In this document: positions 48,785 through 58,690 of the stretch, one piece after another | How positions within the stretch are numbered: position 1 is the first letter of the stretch | How the letters are laid out: the number at the start of each line of letters is the position of its first letter | DNA from: IDS-8 sp964607425 | Lineage (GTDB): Bacteria; Pseudomonadota; Gammaproteobacteria; Steroidobacterales; Woeseiaceae | Assembly: GCA_964607425.1 (NCBI GenBank) | Contig: CAZSKQ010000006.1 | Span: 1-64,000 of the forward strand | Direction of reading: 5' to 3' | DNA: 64,000 nt | The notes under the pieces: model-generated | What the model was told of the DNA's origin: nothing | The model's input: only the letters and a program-made list of their open reading frames with translations | Database searches by the model: none | Translations under genes and position numbers: made by a program

Positions 48785-51700
48785 CTAGAAATCCTTGGCG
48801 AAGTTCAGGAAGAAGCGACGTCCTACCCAGTCGTACTGGGAATAGAAAGCGACTCCGGCGCCGGTAACGTCTACTTCGCCTCCCGTGAGCCAGCTTGTCA
48901 TGCGAGGCGGAAGCTCATTGAAGGCATTCGAGACACCCAGCCGCGCAATAAAGCCGTTGTCGAACATCCGGCTGACCGAGAAATTATGGTACATCGTGAA
49001 CTCGGCCTTGAGATCGATATCAACAATTTCACCAATATCGGATGTCGTCCAGTCACGGCCGAAATGCTCCGTGTTGTCCGTCGATCCGACGTACCTCATA
49101 CCCCAGAAGAACGACCACAGGTCCCGGTTCAGGGTGAGATTGAGGTTCCCGACCCACTCCGGGTTCCCGCCCATCCCCGCCTCGTCCTCGGCAGTGGAGT
49201 TGAAGACCCCGGTGGTGTGCTCGAACTGGTAAGTATGCTGCGAATCGACTACGAGCCTGCCCCAGCGCCCCGGCAGGTCATGAGCATAGCGCGCCGCGAA
49301 ATCCACCCCGCGGACTCGCTGTTCGGCAATGTTTATGAAGGAATCCCTGACTTCGCCGATCAGGTACGGCAACGGCTCATCCGGGGAATGCCTGTCAAAA
49401 AGGTCGCAAAGAGGCTCTTCCGGGAAGAACGGGGAATCGTAACAGGCGAACAGGATGTTCTTTGCCCCGAAGACGTCCACTTCGTCATCGACCTCGATAT
49501 CGAAATAATCGGCGGAGAAACTGAAGTCCACAAAACCGGGCTGCCAGACAAAGCCCGCCGATAGCGTCTCGGACGTTTCAGCCTTGAGAAGACCCGCGCC
49601 GCCGCCCGTGACCGTGGTTCCCGACAACGTGTAGAAGACGTTCGGCCCGATACCTTCGGCCGCGCAGTTATCGGCGATGCGTTGTGTGACTTCACCCATA
49701 GCGAGTTTCGGCCCCCAGTTCATACAGGGGTCGCCGTTACGTGCGAGATTACTACCCGATCCTTTCGACAGGTACAACTCGTAGAGCGACGGCGTCCGGA
49801 ACGAAGTGCCGAAGGTGCTGCGGAGCCGCAGGGCGGGCGTCAGCGCCCAGTTCAGGCCAAGCTGGTACGTGGTGCCGGAACCGTAGGACCTTACCTCCGT
49901 GTACCGAACGGCACCGTTGAAATCGAGCCGATTGACAAGCGGTTTATCGGCGAGCAGCGGTACATCCACCTCGGCAAAGAAAGCGTAAGTGCGATCGTCG
50001 CCCCGCGTGACTCCCCTGGTGGCGCCTTGCCAGACGTTCTCCGCGAGGGTCAGCGCTCCCGGGGTATCCACGAGTTCGTCTACCCGATAGGCCCCGCCCA
50101 CGGCGACGGCGGCCGAGCCGGCCGGCAAGTCCACGACATCGCCCGAGACGTGGGCCGAAACCGACCACTGCGTGTAGTCCGTTTTGCCCACTTCGACATC
50201 GAACAGGAAGTCCCGCTCGGCCTGGGTCATTTCTCCGCGCAGGAAGTGCGGATCCAGCCAGCGCACGTCGACGCATGGGCGATTCGAGACAGGTGTGACC
50301 TGCCCGACGCAGGATGAGGTCTGGTATTCCGACATCTTGACGGCATCTTTCACCGTCACGGCATCTTCGTACTCACCATCGGAGCGGCTGTACTGCACCG
50401 AAATATCCCAGTTCCAGTTCTCGAGCGACGGTAATGACTCGCCGCGCAAGCCGGCAACGAAGCGCTGATAGTCGACCGTGACAAGCGAATACCGGTTATT
50501 GGAGGCGGCAAGCGGACTCAGCCACTGGGCGCCGGTCCAGCCCACGCTCAAGGGGTCGCTGGGGAATCCCGCGTCGCCTGAATCGAAGTTGTACAAATAG
50601 GTCCAAACCTGGCTGAAATAGACCTTCTTCGTCTCCCGGCGGCTCAGCAGAGCTTCCGCGTAGATATCGACACCGTCCTTGAGCTGGTAATCGCCCTCGA
50701 GCAGCAGCGTATACGTATCGGTCTCCGGCACCAGCGACGCCAGGTCCTGCCACGGGTGATCGCTGTTCGTCAGTGAATTGGTCAGCGGATCTCCCCGTTC
50801 GGTCGGGTACCAGCCCGGAGGCGTGGTCATCCAGTTCGGGTTGCCGCCGGCCGGCGCCAGCTGCGGCACACCGTTTGCTGCCAGTGCGCCGTCGTAATCG
50901 TATTGCATGAGAAAGATGGGCGGACCGACGTTCGTCGTTCCGTCACCCACGGTGTGGGCATAGTCGTATACCCAGACATGCCCCCAGGTCGAACCGTCGC
51001 AAAAATATTCGCCCGTGCGCGGATCTATCAGGTCCGCGCGTTCGCCGGTTGTCTGGTCGAAATAATAGTGCTCGTCGCACTTGAATATATCGCGCTGGCC
51101 GCGCGTCATTTCTTCCTGGTGACTGTAGTCGGCCGTGGCGCGGAAGTATCCGCGATCGAATCGCTTGCCCCAGGAACCGCTCAGGCGCTGCCTCTCGCCG
51201 CCGGATTCCACCGGCTGCGAAATAAAGGCGTTGAGGTTTGCCCCCTCGTCCTTTTTCGTGATGATGTTGACGACACCGCCGATCGCATCGGAACCATAGA
51301 TCGCCGATGCACCGACCTTCAGTACCTCCACCCTCTCGATAGCCGGGACCGGTATCACGTTGAGATCGAACGACGACACCGAACCCAGCACGCCGGCAGG
51401 TCCCGCACGGCGGCCGTTCAACAGAACCAGTGTGCGGTTGGCGCCAAGGCCGCGCAGCGAAAGCGTCGATGCGCCCAGCCCGCCGGCCCCGGTCAGCACA
51501 TCGGTAACCTGCGGAGATCCGGCTGCGACCGTGGCCGTCTGCAACATGGTCGCCAGGTCAGGCACACCCTTGGAGATGGCCGTTTCCGCCAGCACCACAT
51601 CCATGGGCGCGGCACTCGAATAAGTATCCCTGCGGATTCGAGAACCGGTTACGACGACCTCTTCGACTCCATCCACATTCTGGTCGTTGGCCGTCTCCTG

Positions 51701-51814
51701 CGACATAGCCGGTGATACCGGGTAGAGAGCCGAAATGACGGCCGCCGCCAACGGCGTCATGATAGGTGTGCGAACGCTCCTTCTGGAACGACTGCGATGG
51801 GCTTGCCTGGTCAC
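48785..51814 (-). CDS. TonB-dependent receptor
   Basis: This 1009-residue outer-membrane protein has a long signal peptide (about 1-40), a plug domain (about 55-175, VTGSRIRRDTYSSAAPMDVV, LSLRGLGANRTLVLLNGRRAG, SAIYGSDAIGGVVNIITKK) and a 22-strand barrel ending in a terminal Phe (FFLNFAKDF). It is of the large carbohydrate/peptide/aromatic-uptake type (proteobacterial, no siderophore-specific marks seen). Its place inside the DUF1592/DUF1552 cluster suggests it imports the substrate of that system. Confidence 0.95.
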   Translation of the reverse strand: MTRQAHRSRSRRSVRTPIMTPLAAAVISALYPVSPAMSQETANDQNVDGVEEVVVTGSRIRRDTYSSAAPMDVVLAETAISKGVPDLATMLQTATVAAGSPQVTDVLTGAGGLGASTLSLRGLGANRTLVLLNGRRAGPAGVLGSVSSFDLNVIPVPAIERVEVLKVGASAIYGSDAIGGVVNIITKKDEGANLNAFISQPVESGGERQRLSGSWGKRFDRGYFRATADYSHQEEMTRGQRDIFKCDEHYYFDQTTGERADLIDPRTGEYFCDGSTWGHVWVYDYAHTVGDGTTNVGPPIFLMQYDYDGALAANGVPQLAPAGGNPNWMTTPPGWYPTERGDPLTNSLTNSDHPWQDLASLVPETDTYTLLLEGDYQLKDGVDIYAEALLSRRETKKVYFSQVWTYLYNFDSGDAGFPSDPLSVGWTGAQWLSPLAASNNRYSLVTVDYQRFVAGLRGESLPSLENWNWDISVQYSRSDGEYEDAVTVKDAVKMSEYQTSSCVGQVTPVSNRPCVDVRWLDPHFLRGEMTQAERDFLFDVEVGKTDYTQWSVSAHVSGDVVDLPAGSAAVAVGGAYRVDELVDTPGALTLAENVWQGATRGVTRGDDRTYAFFAEVDVPLLADKPLVNRLDFNGAVRYTEVRSYGSGTTYQLGLNWALTPALRLRSTFGTSFRTPSLYELYLSKGSGSNLARNGDPCMNWGPKLAMGEVTQRIADNCAAEGIGPNVFYTLSGTTVTGGGAGLLKAETSETLSAGFVWQPGFVDFSFSADYFDIEVDDEVDVFGAKNILFACYDSPFFPEEPLCDLFDRHSPDEPLPYLIGEVRDSFINIAEQRVRGVDFAARYAHDLPGRWGRLVVDSQHTYQFEHTTGVFNSTAEDEAGMGGNPEWVGNLNLTLNRDLWSFFWGMRYVGSTDNTEHFGRDWTTSDIGEIVDIDLKAEFTMYHNFSVSRMFDNGFIARLGVSNAFNELPPRMTSWLTGGEVDVTGAGVAFYSQYDWVGRRFFLNFAKDF

Positions 51815-52068
51815 GCCTTCCCCCTGTGTAACAAGCTGAGCTTAATTATCGTTACGCAATCCTCATGAAGGATAGCCGCGCAGTTCCGAAGCGTCGCGGT
51901 AATTGCATATAATGAAATGTTTTCTGCCCGCGAATTGCGCGCGTCACTCGCCCGGCTCGAACTTCGTACTGGCTGTTATTGAACTTATATGGAGTTCTGC
52001 GGGAAGGGGGTTGCGTTCGTGAATCGTAAAGGCCGCTTCAGCGCAAAAAGCTGTCGAGCCGGAAACGC
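51815..52068. other. intergenic region upstream of the TonB receptor
   Basis: This 254-base region is the largest gap inside the cluster. It is AT-richer than the flanks and has several TATA-like stretches (CATATAATG, CTTATATGG). It probably holds an internal promoter for the receptor and downstream genes. No operator is certain. Confidence 0.45.
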
Positions 52069-53337
52069 TCAGCGTTGCTTTGCAACCTGCGGCGGCTTTA
52101 CCTCGCCTGCCTCGTTGCCCCAGGCATTACGAACGAAACTCAGCAATGCAGCGATTTCTTCGTCATTCATAAGGTGCCCGTAAGATTCCATGGGCTGCCA
52201 TTCTCGCGCCTGCCATTCCGCGGATGGCGCGGTATGCGGCAACTGTGGCCCGTGAAGCGTAATATTGATCAGGGATGCAGGATCGTTTGCGAGAGTAACG
52301 GAACTTCCAACTAAAGGCGGCCCCGTGGTGTCGGAACCCAGGCCTGTCGGCAGGTGGCAGGTTCCACAATGTATATCGTACAGGAGCGATCCCTTGCGCA
52401 ACGTTTCTTCTTTAGGCACCGAACCACGCTTCTCTCCCTTGGCGGGCAGGCTTTTCAGGTAAACCGCCATTGCGCGGAGGTCCTGCTCTTCCAGGTGCCT
52501 GGTACCGTCCACGACGACCTCGTTCATGGGACCGAAGACGCCCGCGCGGGAACTTACTCCTTTCTTCAGGTAAGAAACGAGCTCGTCCACCGTCCAGGAA
52601 CCCAGGCCACTCGCCGCGGAGGTGAGATTAGTGGCGGACCACGTCAATACTTTGCCGTCGATCTCGTCTGTATAACTGGCGCCCGTCAACTCCAGGCCGT
52701 CTTTTTGCGCGCCGAGAAAGTTCCTTGGCGTGTGGCACATGCCGCAGTGCGCCATGCCCCTCACAAGGTAGGCACCCCGATTCCACTCAGCGGATTGGCC
52801 GGGGTCGGGCTCAAAGCGGCCTTCGTCAAAATACAAGGCCTTCCACATTCCCAAAGCCCATCGCTGGCTGTAAGGGAACCCCAGGTCGTTATCCGGCGGG
52901 CTGTACTTCACGGGCGGCAAGGATTGGAAGTATGCAAACAAGGCAGCTACCTCTGCATCGCTCGCCATTGTGAATGACGTATACGGAAACACCGGGTACA
53001 GATGCTTGCCGTCGGGGCCCTTACCTTCCCTGAGAGCTCTCGTGAAATCATCCAGTGTCCATGCACCGATGCCGGTTTCCGGATCGGGTGTGATGTTGGT
53101 CGAGTAAATTATTCCAAACGGAGTTTTGAACGAAACGCCGCCGGCAAACGGCTCGCCGTTCGCACGCGTATGGCAACTCATGCAGTTGCCGGCCTTCGAC
53201 AGGTAAAGACCCAGTTCGATATCCGACTGGCCGGCGGCGGCTATTGCCGAAGACGGCGTACTGACGGCAACAAACAGGAAAACAGCTACAGCGGAAACGA
53301 TGCAGCGAACGCTGCAGTCGCGGCGATTCGATTTCAT
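52069..53337 (-). CDS. tri-haem cytochrome c (alcohol-dehydrogenase-subunit type)
   Basis: This 422-residue exported cytochrome has a signal peptide (about 1-35) and three c-type haem motifs: CMSCH (52-56), CGMCH (AHCGMCHTPRNFLG) and CGTCH (HCGTCHLPTGLG). This matches the three-haem subunit of membrane-bound alcohol/aldehyde or gluconate dehydrogenases, which passes electrons to ubiquinone or an oxidase. No dehydrogenase subunit with PQQ or flavin signatures is adjacent. The cluster's DUF1592/DUF1552 proteins may therefore be the electron source. Confidence 0.93.
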   Translation of the reverse strand: MKSNRRDCSVRCIVSAVAVFLFVAVSTPSSAIAAAGQSDIELGLYLSKAGNCMSCHTRANGEPFAGGVSFKTPFGIIYSTNITPDPETGIGAWTLDDFTRALREGKGPDGKHLYPVFPYTSFTMASDAEVAALFAYFQSLPPVKYSPPDNDLGFPYSQRWALGMWKALYFDEGRFEPDPGQSAEWNRGAYLVRGMAHCGMCHTPRNFLGAQKDGLELTGASYTDEIDGKVLTWSATNLTSAASGLGSWTVDELVSYLKKGVSSRAGVFGPMNEVVVDGTRHLEEQDLRAMAVYLKSLPAKGEKRGSVPKEETLRKGSLLYDIHCGTCHLPTGLGSDTTGPPLVGSSVTLANDPASLINITLHGPQLPHTAPSAEWQAREWQPMESYGHLMNDEEIAALLSFVRNAWGNEAGEVKPPQVAKQR

Positions 53338-53402
53338 GATTACGTGAGCGCGTGCGAGCGCGCAAAAGTCTTACTATCCAGGCCCACGGATCTGCGCTGG
53401 TG

Positions 53403-53732
53403 CTACGATTTTGGCATCCATGATTCGCATCGCCCTCCGCTGCTGACCTGCCCGGGCAGCAATTCGCAAGAGCCACAGTCGCTACCAGCGGCTGTGAAGT
53501 ACTCGCATCCGCCGCATACCTCCTGCGGAAAGGGCGATACATTCTTGTAGCCGAGCGACACCCTCATGCTTTGTTCGCCGCTGCTGAGCTGGCCCGGGGC
53601 GTTGCACGTATCCACCTCGGCGACCGATTCCTCCGGCCCGCCGCACGCGCCGAGTCCCAAAAGCGCCGCGCCTCCAAGCGATACCTGCATTCCCTGCCGC
53701 AGAACGGCGCGTCGAGTGATTTTCCTGGCCAT
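53403..53732 (-). CDS. high-potential iron-sulfur protein (cluster copy)
   Basis: This 109-residue protein has a twin-arginine leader (KITRRAVLRQGMQVSLGGAALLG) with a possible lipobox GLGAC. A short HiPIP domain follows with four likely [4Fe-4S] ligands Cys73, Cys76, Cys89 and Cys102 (CxxC-x12-C-x12-C). Extra cysteines at 43 and 86 are unusual. It is the first gene of the cluster, 65 bases before the tri-haem cytochrome, and should carry electrons in the periplasm. Confidence 0.85.
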   Translation of the reverse strand: MARKITRRAVLRQGMQVSLGGAALLGLGACGGPEESVAEVDTCNAPGQLSSGEQSMRVSLGYKNVSPFPQEVCGGCEYFTAAGSDCGSCELLPGQVSSGGRCESWMPKS

Positions 53733-53959
53733 CTAGTCTTCCCCCAGCATACTCACGCCAATGCATTTTGCATTGACAGGCTCGATTGTACACATTTTCC
53801 CGCAGCCGGCCTCGATTCGCTGGCACCTCCCTCTACGCTGACATTATAAGATCGTACAGGCAGGCCATACCGCGTTTTCATATTGTGAGACCTGAAATGC
53901 CGCCGCCGCCCCATCGAGTATGCTCCCCGGTCCCTGCCGTAAAAAGCGGAGGATAAGCA
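53733..53959. other. divergent promoter region between the two DUF1592/DUF1552 loci
   Basis: This 227-base gap separates the minus-strand cluster from the plus-strand nitrilase gene. The sequence is AT-richer than average near 53750-53850, suggesting promoters in both directions. No clear operator was recognised. Confidence 0.4.
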
Positions 53960-54757
53960 GTGGAAAAGCTCGACGTCACGATTGCGCAGACGGAACTGCA
54001 TTGGCACGATGCAGAACGCAACCTTGCTCTTTTTACGCGCCTGCTGGCGACGCTGGAGCAGCCGACCGACCTCATCGTGCTGCCGGAAATGTTTACTTCG
54101 GGCTTCACTATGCAGCCAGAAGGCAATGCGCAGAAGATGGACGGCAGCGCGATCCGCTGGATGGCCGACACGGCCGCCGCGACGCAGGCCGCGATTTGCG
54201 GCAGCCTGATAATCGAAGAGGACGGCCGTTACTACAATCGCTTCGTGTTGATGCGGCCGGACGGCCGGCACGAGCACTACGACAAACGGCACCTGTTCCG
54301 GCTCGCCGGAGAGCACCAGTCCTACAACGCGGGCGCCGCGTCCCCCACATTCGTCCTGAATGGCTGGCGCATCCGGCCGACGGTTTGTTACGACCTGCGA
54401 TTCCCCGTCTGGAGCAGGAACCGGGGCGACTACGACCTGCTCGTCAACGCCGCCAACTGGCCGGCGTCCCGCCAGCAGGCGTGGGACACGCTGATCCGCG
54501 CCCGGGCAATCGAAAATCTTTCCTATGTCGCCGCCGTCAACCGGGTCGGGCAGGATGGCAATGACATCGATTACAAGGGCGGCAGCGCCATTGTCGACTT
54601 CCTGGGCAATTGCCTCGCCTGTCCCGGCGAGCGTCCGGGCCTCGCGCACGCGTCGCTATGCCCTGACGAACTTGCCGCGTTCCGGGAGAAGTTCCCGTTC
54701 CATGCAGACGCTGACGACTTCGTGATCGAACAGGGAGCGGAGCCGACGCCGGCCTGA
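53960..54757 (+). CDS. nitrilase-superfamily amidohydrolase (omega-amidase YafV-like)
   Basis: This 265-residue cytoplasmic enzyme has the Glu-Lys-Cys triad of the nitrilase superfamily: Glu in VLPEMFTSGF, Lys in YDKRHLFRLAGE and Cys in PTVCYDLRFPVWSRN. The sequence around these sites matches YafV/Nit2-type omega-amidases, which hydrolyse 2-oxoglutaramate or 2-oxosuccinamate. AGCGGAGGATAAGC precedes the ATG. It lies just upstream of the second DUF1592 gene but need not be related to it. Confidence 0.92.
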   Translation: MEKLDVTIAQTELHWHDAERNLALFTRLLATLEQPTDLIVLPEMFTSGFTMQPEGNAQKMDGSAIRWMADTAAATQAAICGSLIIEEDGRYYNRFVLMRPDGRHEHYDKRHLFRLAGEHQSYNAGAASPTFVLNGWRIRPTVCYDLRFPVWSRNRGDYDLLVNAANWPASRQQAWDTLIRARAIENLSYVAAVNRVGQDGNDIDYKGGSAIVDFLGNCLACPGERPGLAHASLCPDELAAFREKFPFHADADDFVIEQGAEPTPA

Positions 54758-54859
54758 AGAATTTCCCGGTTGCGCCACGTTTCATCATGTGATTACGGCG
54801 CCTGACTTTGTCAAGACTCCCGTTATTATCATTCGGAATCCTGCGATTCATCCGGGGGG

Positions 54860-57265
54860 GTGAACGTGATACCCGAAGAGCCGAACGGGAGTGCAGGCCC
54901 GGCTGCACTCTTAACGATAATAAGCGGTCTTCTCCTGGCCGCATCGTCGGCCCTGGCCCTGGAGCCGAACCAGGTCGTACAGGGCATTTGCACTGCTTGC
55001 CATAATCAATTCACGCTCCAGGCCGGCCTGAACCTCCAGGATTTCGACGCGTCACAGCCCTGGGAGCATCCCGCCGTAGCCGAGAAGATGATCCGGAAGC
55101 TGCGAACCGGGCAGATGCCGCCGCGTGAAATGCCGCGTAACGAAGGAGACATCCGGCAATTGATCGAGACGCTGGAGAGCGGTCTCGATCGAGCGGCCAG
55201 GCAGCGCGCGCGTGCGGGATCCCGCCCCTTCCAGCGCGTCAACCGCGCCGAGTACGAACGGTTCATCGAAGATTTACTGGGCCTGCAGGTCGATGCATCC
55301 GAATGGCTGCCGCCCGACCAGATCAGCGCGAGCTTCGACAACATCGCCGACGTGCAAGGCATCTCGGCGACCCTCATGACGGCTTACCTGACCGCGGCCA
55401 GCGATATCGCCCGCCTGGCGGTCGGCCAGGAAAACGCACCGGCGCTCACGAAGAGCTACTCGAACACGCCGGCAATCTCGCAGCATGAATGGGAACACGC
55501 CGAAGGCGCGCCCTACGGCACGCGTGGGGGCATCAGCGTGCTGCACAACTTCCCGGCCGACGGCAACTACGAGTTTTCGATGCGTTTCATGTCCGGCTGG
55601 GGCGAGCGCTTCCACGATATCGACGTTTCGATCGACGGCGAGCGCGTCGCCCTGGTCAAGTACGGTGGCGACATCGACTACCAGGGCCGCAAGGATTTCC
55701 CGGTAGAGACGCGGCCGATTTTCATCCGCGCGGGCGTGCACCGGCTCACAGCCGCATTCATCCGCCAGATGGACGGGCCGTACGAAGACCTGTTGAAGCC
55801 GAATGTGCGCTCGCTTACCGGTACCGAGACGAGCTACGGCACGACTTCCCCGCCGCACCTGATGCACCTGACCGTGGCGGGCCCGTACGATCCGGTAGGC
55901 GTTTCTGAATCGGAGGTCCGCAATCGCATCTTCACGTGCCGGCCGACAGCGCCGGACGAGGAAATCTCCTGCGCCCGCGAAATCGTCGGGCGGCTGGCAG
56001 CAAAAGCCTACGGCCGGGCGTTGCAAAAGACTCAGCTCGAGGAGTTGATGGCTTTCTACCGGATGGGTGCCGAGGACGGCGGCTTCGAAATTGGCATCCG
56101 CACCGCGCTGGAAGCGATACTCACCAGCCCGGATTTCCTGTTCCGGATCGAGCGCCAGCCGAAGAGCGTCGAACCGGGCGACACCTACATGCTCGCCGAT
56201 ATCGACCTCGCGACGCGGCTTTCGCTGTTCCTGTGGGGCACGAACCCGGATCCGGAGCTGCTGGAACTCGCGCGCAAAGGCAAGCTGTCGCGCACGCGGA
56301 CACTGCGCGACCAGGCCCTGAGAATGCTGGACGACCCGCGGTCGATCGCGCTGGCGGAACGTTTCGCATCGATGTGGCTGCGGCTGCAGGACCTCGAGCA
56401 GCTGGAGCCCGACGAGTACTGGTTCCCGAACTACAGCAAGCAGCTCATGGAATCCATGCGCCGCGAAACCCAGCTCCTGTTCCACCACCTGGTGCAGGAA
56501 GACCGGAGCATGCTCGAGCTCTACAGCGCCGACTACAGCTTCCTGAACGAGCGGCTGGCCCGGCACTACGGCGTGCCGGGCGTTACCGGGGACGCGTTCC
56601 GCCAGGTAAGTTATCCCGGGGACCAGCGCGTCGGTATTCTCGGCCACGGCAGCATACTGGCGCAGACCTCGCTGGGTAACCGCACATCGCCGGTGCTGCG
56701 CGGCAAGTGGGTCGTCGAGGTGCTGCTCGGCACCCCGCCCCCGCCCCCGCCCCCGGGCGTCCCCGACCTGGAGGAGACGGCAGGCGTGCAGGATGGCGAA
56801 GTGCTGACCACGCGCCGCCGCATGGAAATCCACCGCGCGAACCCCGTGTGCGCGGCTTGCCACGTGATCATGGACCCGATCGGGCTGGCACTCGACAACT
56901 TCAGCGTGACGGGGCAATGGCGGATTCGGGAGAACGGCGTACCGCTCGACACCCACGCCACGTTCTATGACGGCACGCCGATCTCGACGCCGTCCGACCT
57001 GTCGCAGGCGTTGCTCAAGCGCCCGATACCGCTGGTACGGGAATTCACGGCAAACCTGATGGCATTCGCGATCGGCCGGCGGGTCGAGTACTACGACATG
57101 CCGACAGTGCGGGCAATCGTGGATGACGCCGCCGGTGAGTACTGGCCGATGCGGTCGCTCATCATGGGCGTCATCCTGAGCGATGCCTTTCGCAAGAAAG
57201 ATGCCCCGGCTCCGGATGAGCTGGTCACCGCGGTGCCGACGGAAACCGTCGATACCGCCCGCTGA
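54860..57265 (+). CDS. DUF1592-family di-haem exported protein (second copy)
   Basis: This 801-residue protein has a signal peptide (about 1-37) and an N-terminal cytochrome segment with CTACH (VQGICTACHNQF). DUF1587 (about 110-175), a beta-sandwich/CBM-like insert (about 210-330), DUF1595, DUF1592, DUF1588 and DUF1585 follow, with a second haem motif CAACH in NPVCAACHVIMDPIGLALDNF. This is the complete planctomycete-type layout, unlike the shorter copy at 47000-48733. The GTG start at 54860 follows a G-rich tract and is uncertain. DUF1552 and ankyrin genes follow. Confidence 0.88.
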   Translation: MNVIPEEPNGSAGPAALLTIISGLLLAASSALALEPNQVVQGICTACHNQFTLQAGLNLQDFDASQPWEHPAVAEKMIRKLRTGQMPPREMPRNEGDIRQLIETLESGLDRAARQRARAGSRPFQRVNRAEYERFIEDLLGLQVDASEWLPPDQISASFDNIADVQGISATLMTAYLTAASDIARLAVGQENAPALTKSYSNTPAISQHEWEHAEGAPYGTRGGISVLHNFPADGNYEFSMRFMSGWGERFHDIDVSIDGERVALVKYGGDIDYQGRKDFPVETRPIFIRAGVHRLTAAFIRQMDGPYEDLLKPNVRSLTGTETSYGTTSPPHLMHLTVAGPYDPVGVSESEVRNRIFTCRPTAPDEEISCAREIVGRLAAKAYGRALQKTQLEELMAFYRMGAEDGGFEIGIRTALEAILTSPDFLFRIERQPKSVEPGDTYMLADIDLATRLSLFLWGTNPDPELLELARKGKLSRTRTLRDQALRMLDDPRSIALAERFASMWLRLQDLEQLEPDEYWFPNYSKQLMESMRRETQLLFHHLVQEDRSMLELYSADYSFLNERLARHYGVPGVTGDAFRQVSYPGDQRVGILGHGSILAQTSLGNRTSPVLRGKWVVEVLLGTPPPPPPPGVPDLEETAGVQDGEVLTTRRRMEIHRANPVCAACHVIMDPIGLALDNFSVTGQWRIRENGVPLDTHATFYDGTPISTPSDLSQALLKRPIPLVREFTANLMAFAIGRRVEYYDMPTVRAIVDDAAGEYWPMRSLIMGVILSDAFRKKDAPAPDELVTAVPTETVDTAR

Positions 57266-57299
57266 ATGAAGCACATCAAGTAGCGCAGGAGAAGAAAAC

Positions 57300-58670
57300 A
57301 TGCATTTCGTGACAGGCAAGAAGATTCCCCGGCGCACATTTCTCCGGGGAGCGGGTGCAACCATTGCACTGCCGCTCCTCGATGCCATGCTGCCCGCCTT
57401 CGCCGCCTCGGGCAGCGGCGGCCGCACGCGGCTCATCTGCATCGAGGAAGTGCACGGACTGCCTGGCTGCACCGAATTGGGTGTGGAGCGGGGCCTGTTC
57501 GCGCCTCTGACGACCGGGCGCGGTTACGAGCTGGTCGAGGAGAACACGCTCAAATCGCTCGAGCCCTGGCGCGACTATTTCACCATCGTCAGCAATACCG
57601 ACTGCCGCATGGCGGATCCGGCCGCGCCCAGCGAAGTAGGCGCCGACCATTTTCGTTCGTCGGCCGTGTTCCTGACCCAGGCACATCCGAAGCAGACGCA
57701 GGCTTCCGATATTCATTGCGGAACCTCGCTGGACCAGTTGCACGCGCATAAATTCGGGCAGGAGACCATGCTGCCGTCTCTGCAGCTCTGCATCGAGCCG
57801 ACCGATAAAGGCGGTGGCTGCGGTTACAACTATTCCTGCGCCTATACCGACTCCATCAGCTGGGCTTCGCCGACGCAGCCGCTGCCGATGATCCGCAATC
57901 CGCGCACCGCGTTCGACCTGCTGTTCGGGGCGGGCGGCACCGCCGAGGAACGCGCCGTACGGCGCCGCACCCACGGCAGCATCCTGGACTGGGTCACGGA
58001 GAAGGTGCGCGGCATGCAGGCGGAACTCGGCCCGGCGGACCGCCACCGCGTCGAGAGCTACCTCGAGAGCGTGCGCGAGATCGAACGCCGGATCCAGCTG
58101 GTCGAGACCTCCAATGCCGGCGCCGGAGCTCGCGAGCTGCCGGGTGCGCCGGCCGGCGTGCCGGATTCTTTTTCGGAGCATATGCGCCTCATGTTCGACC
58201 TGCAGGTGCTCGCTTTCGAAAACGACATGACCCGGGTGATCTCCTTCAAGACCGGCCGCGATGCCTCCAACCGGACCTTCCCGGAAAGCGGCTCCGACAA
58301 GGGCTTCCATCCCTCGTCGCATCACGGGGAGAGTGAAGAGGGCATTCTCGAATTCAACAAAATCAGCAAATACCGCGTTTCGCAGCTGGGATATTTCCTC
58401 GATCGGCTGCAAGCGACCGAGGATGGCGGCAGCAGCCTGCTGGACCAGTCGCTGATCATATGGGGCTCGCCGATGGGCAATGCGAACGTGCATAACCACC
58501 GCCGCTGCCCGCTCGTGGTCTTCGGCGGCGCCAACGGGGCGCATCGCGGCGGCACGCACGTGAAAGCGCCGGACGGTACGCCGATGGCCAATGCCATGCT
58601 GACGTTGTTGAACCGGCTCGGTCATGAGCTCGAGAGTTTCGGCGACAGCACCGGCGAGCTCACCATCTGA
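57300..58670 (+). CDS. DUF1552 Tat-exported protein (second copy)
   Basis: This 456-residue protein has a twin-arginine leader (KKIPRRTFLRGAGATIALPLLDAMLP) and the DUF1552 body (for example LICIEEVHGLPGCTELG, RVISFKTGRDASNRTFPESG, IIWGSPMGNANVHNHRRCPLVVFGG). It starts 34 bases after the DUF1592 gene and forms an operon with it. It differs considerably from the copy at 45621-46952, so the two loci are paralogous rather than a recent duplication. The function is unknown. Confidence 0.9.
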   Translation: MHFVTGKKIPRRTFLRGAGATIALPLLDAMLPAFAASGSGGRTRLICIEEVHGLPGCTELGVERGLFAPLTTGRGYELVEENTLKSLEPWRDYFTIVSNTDCRMADPAAPSEVGADHFRSSAVFLTQAHPKQTQASDIHCGTSLDQLHAHKFGQETMLPSLQLCIEPTDKGGGCGYNYSCAYTDSISWASPTQPLPMIRNPRTAFDLLFGAGGTAEERAVRRRTHGSILDWVTEKVRGMQAELGPADRHRVESYLESVREIERRIQLVETSNAGAGARELPGAPAGVPDSFSEHMRLMFDLQVLAFENDMTRVISFKTGRDASNRTFPESGSDKGFHPSSHHGESEEGILEFNKISKYRVSQLGYFLDRLQATEDGGSSLLDQSLIIWGSPMGNANVHNHRRCPLVVFGGANGAHRGGTHVKAPDGTPMANAMLTLLNRLGHELESFGDSTGELTI

Positions 58671-58690
58671 ACGCACCCAGGTCGACGCCG

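Noticed and set aside
55274..57472. 732-codon minus-strand frame opposite the second DUF1592 gene
   Set aside because: It is a shadow of a recognised haem protein; the composition is Arg/His/Val-rich with no motifs.
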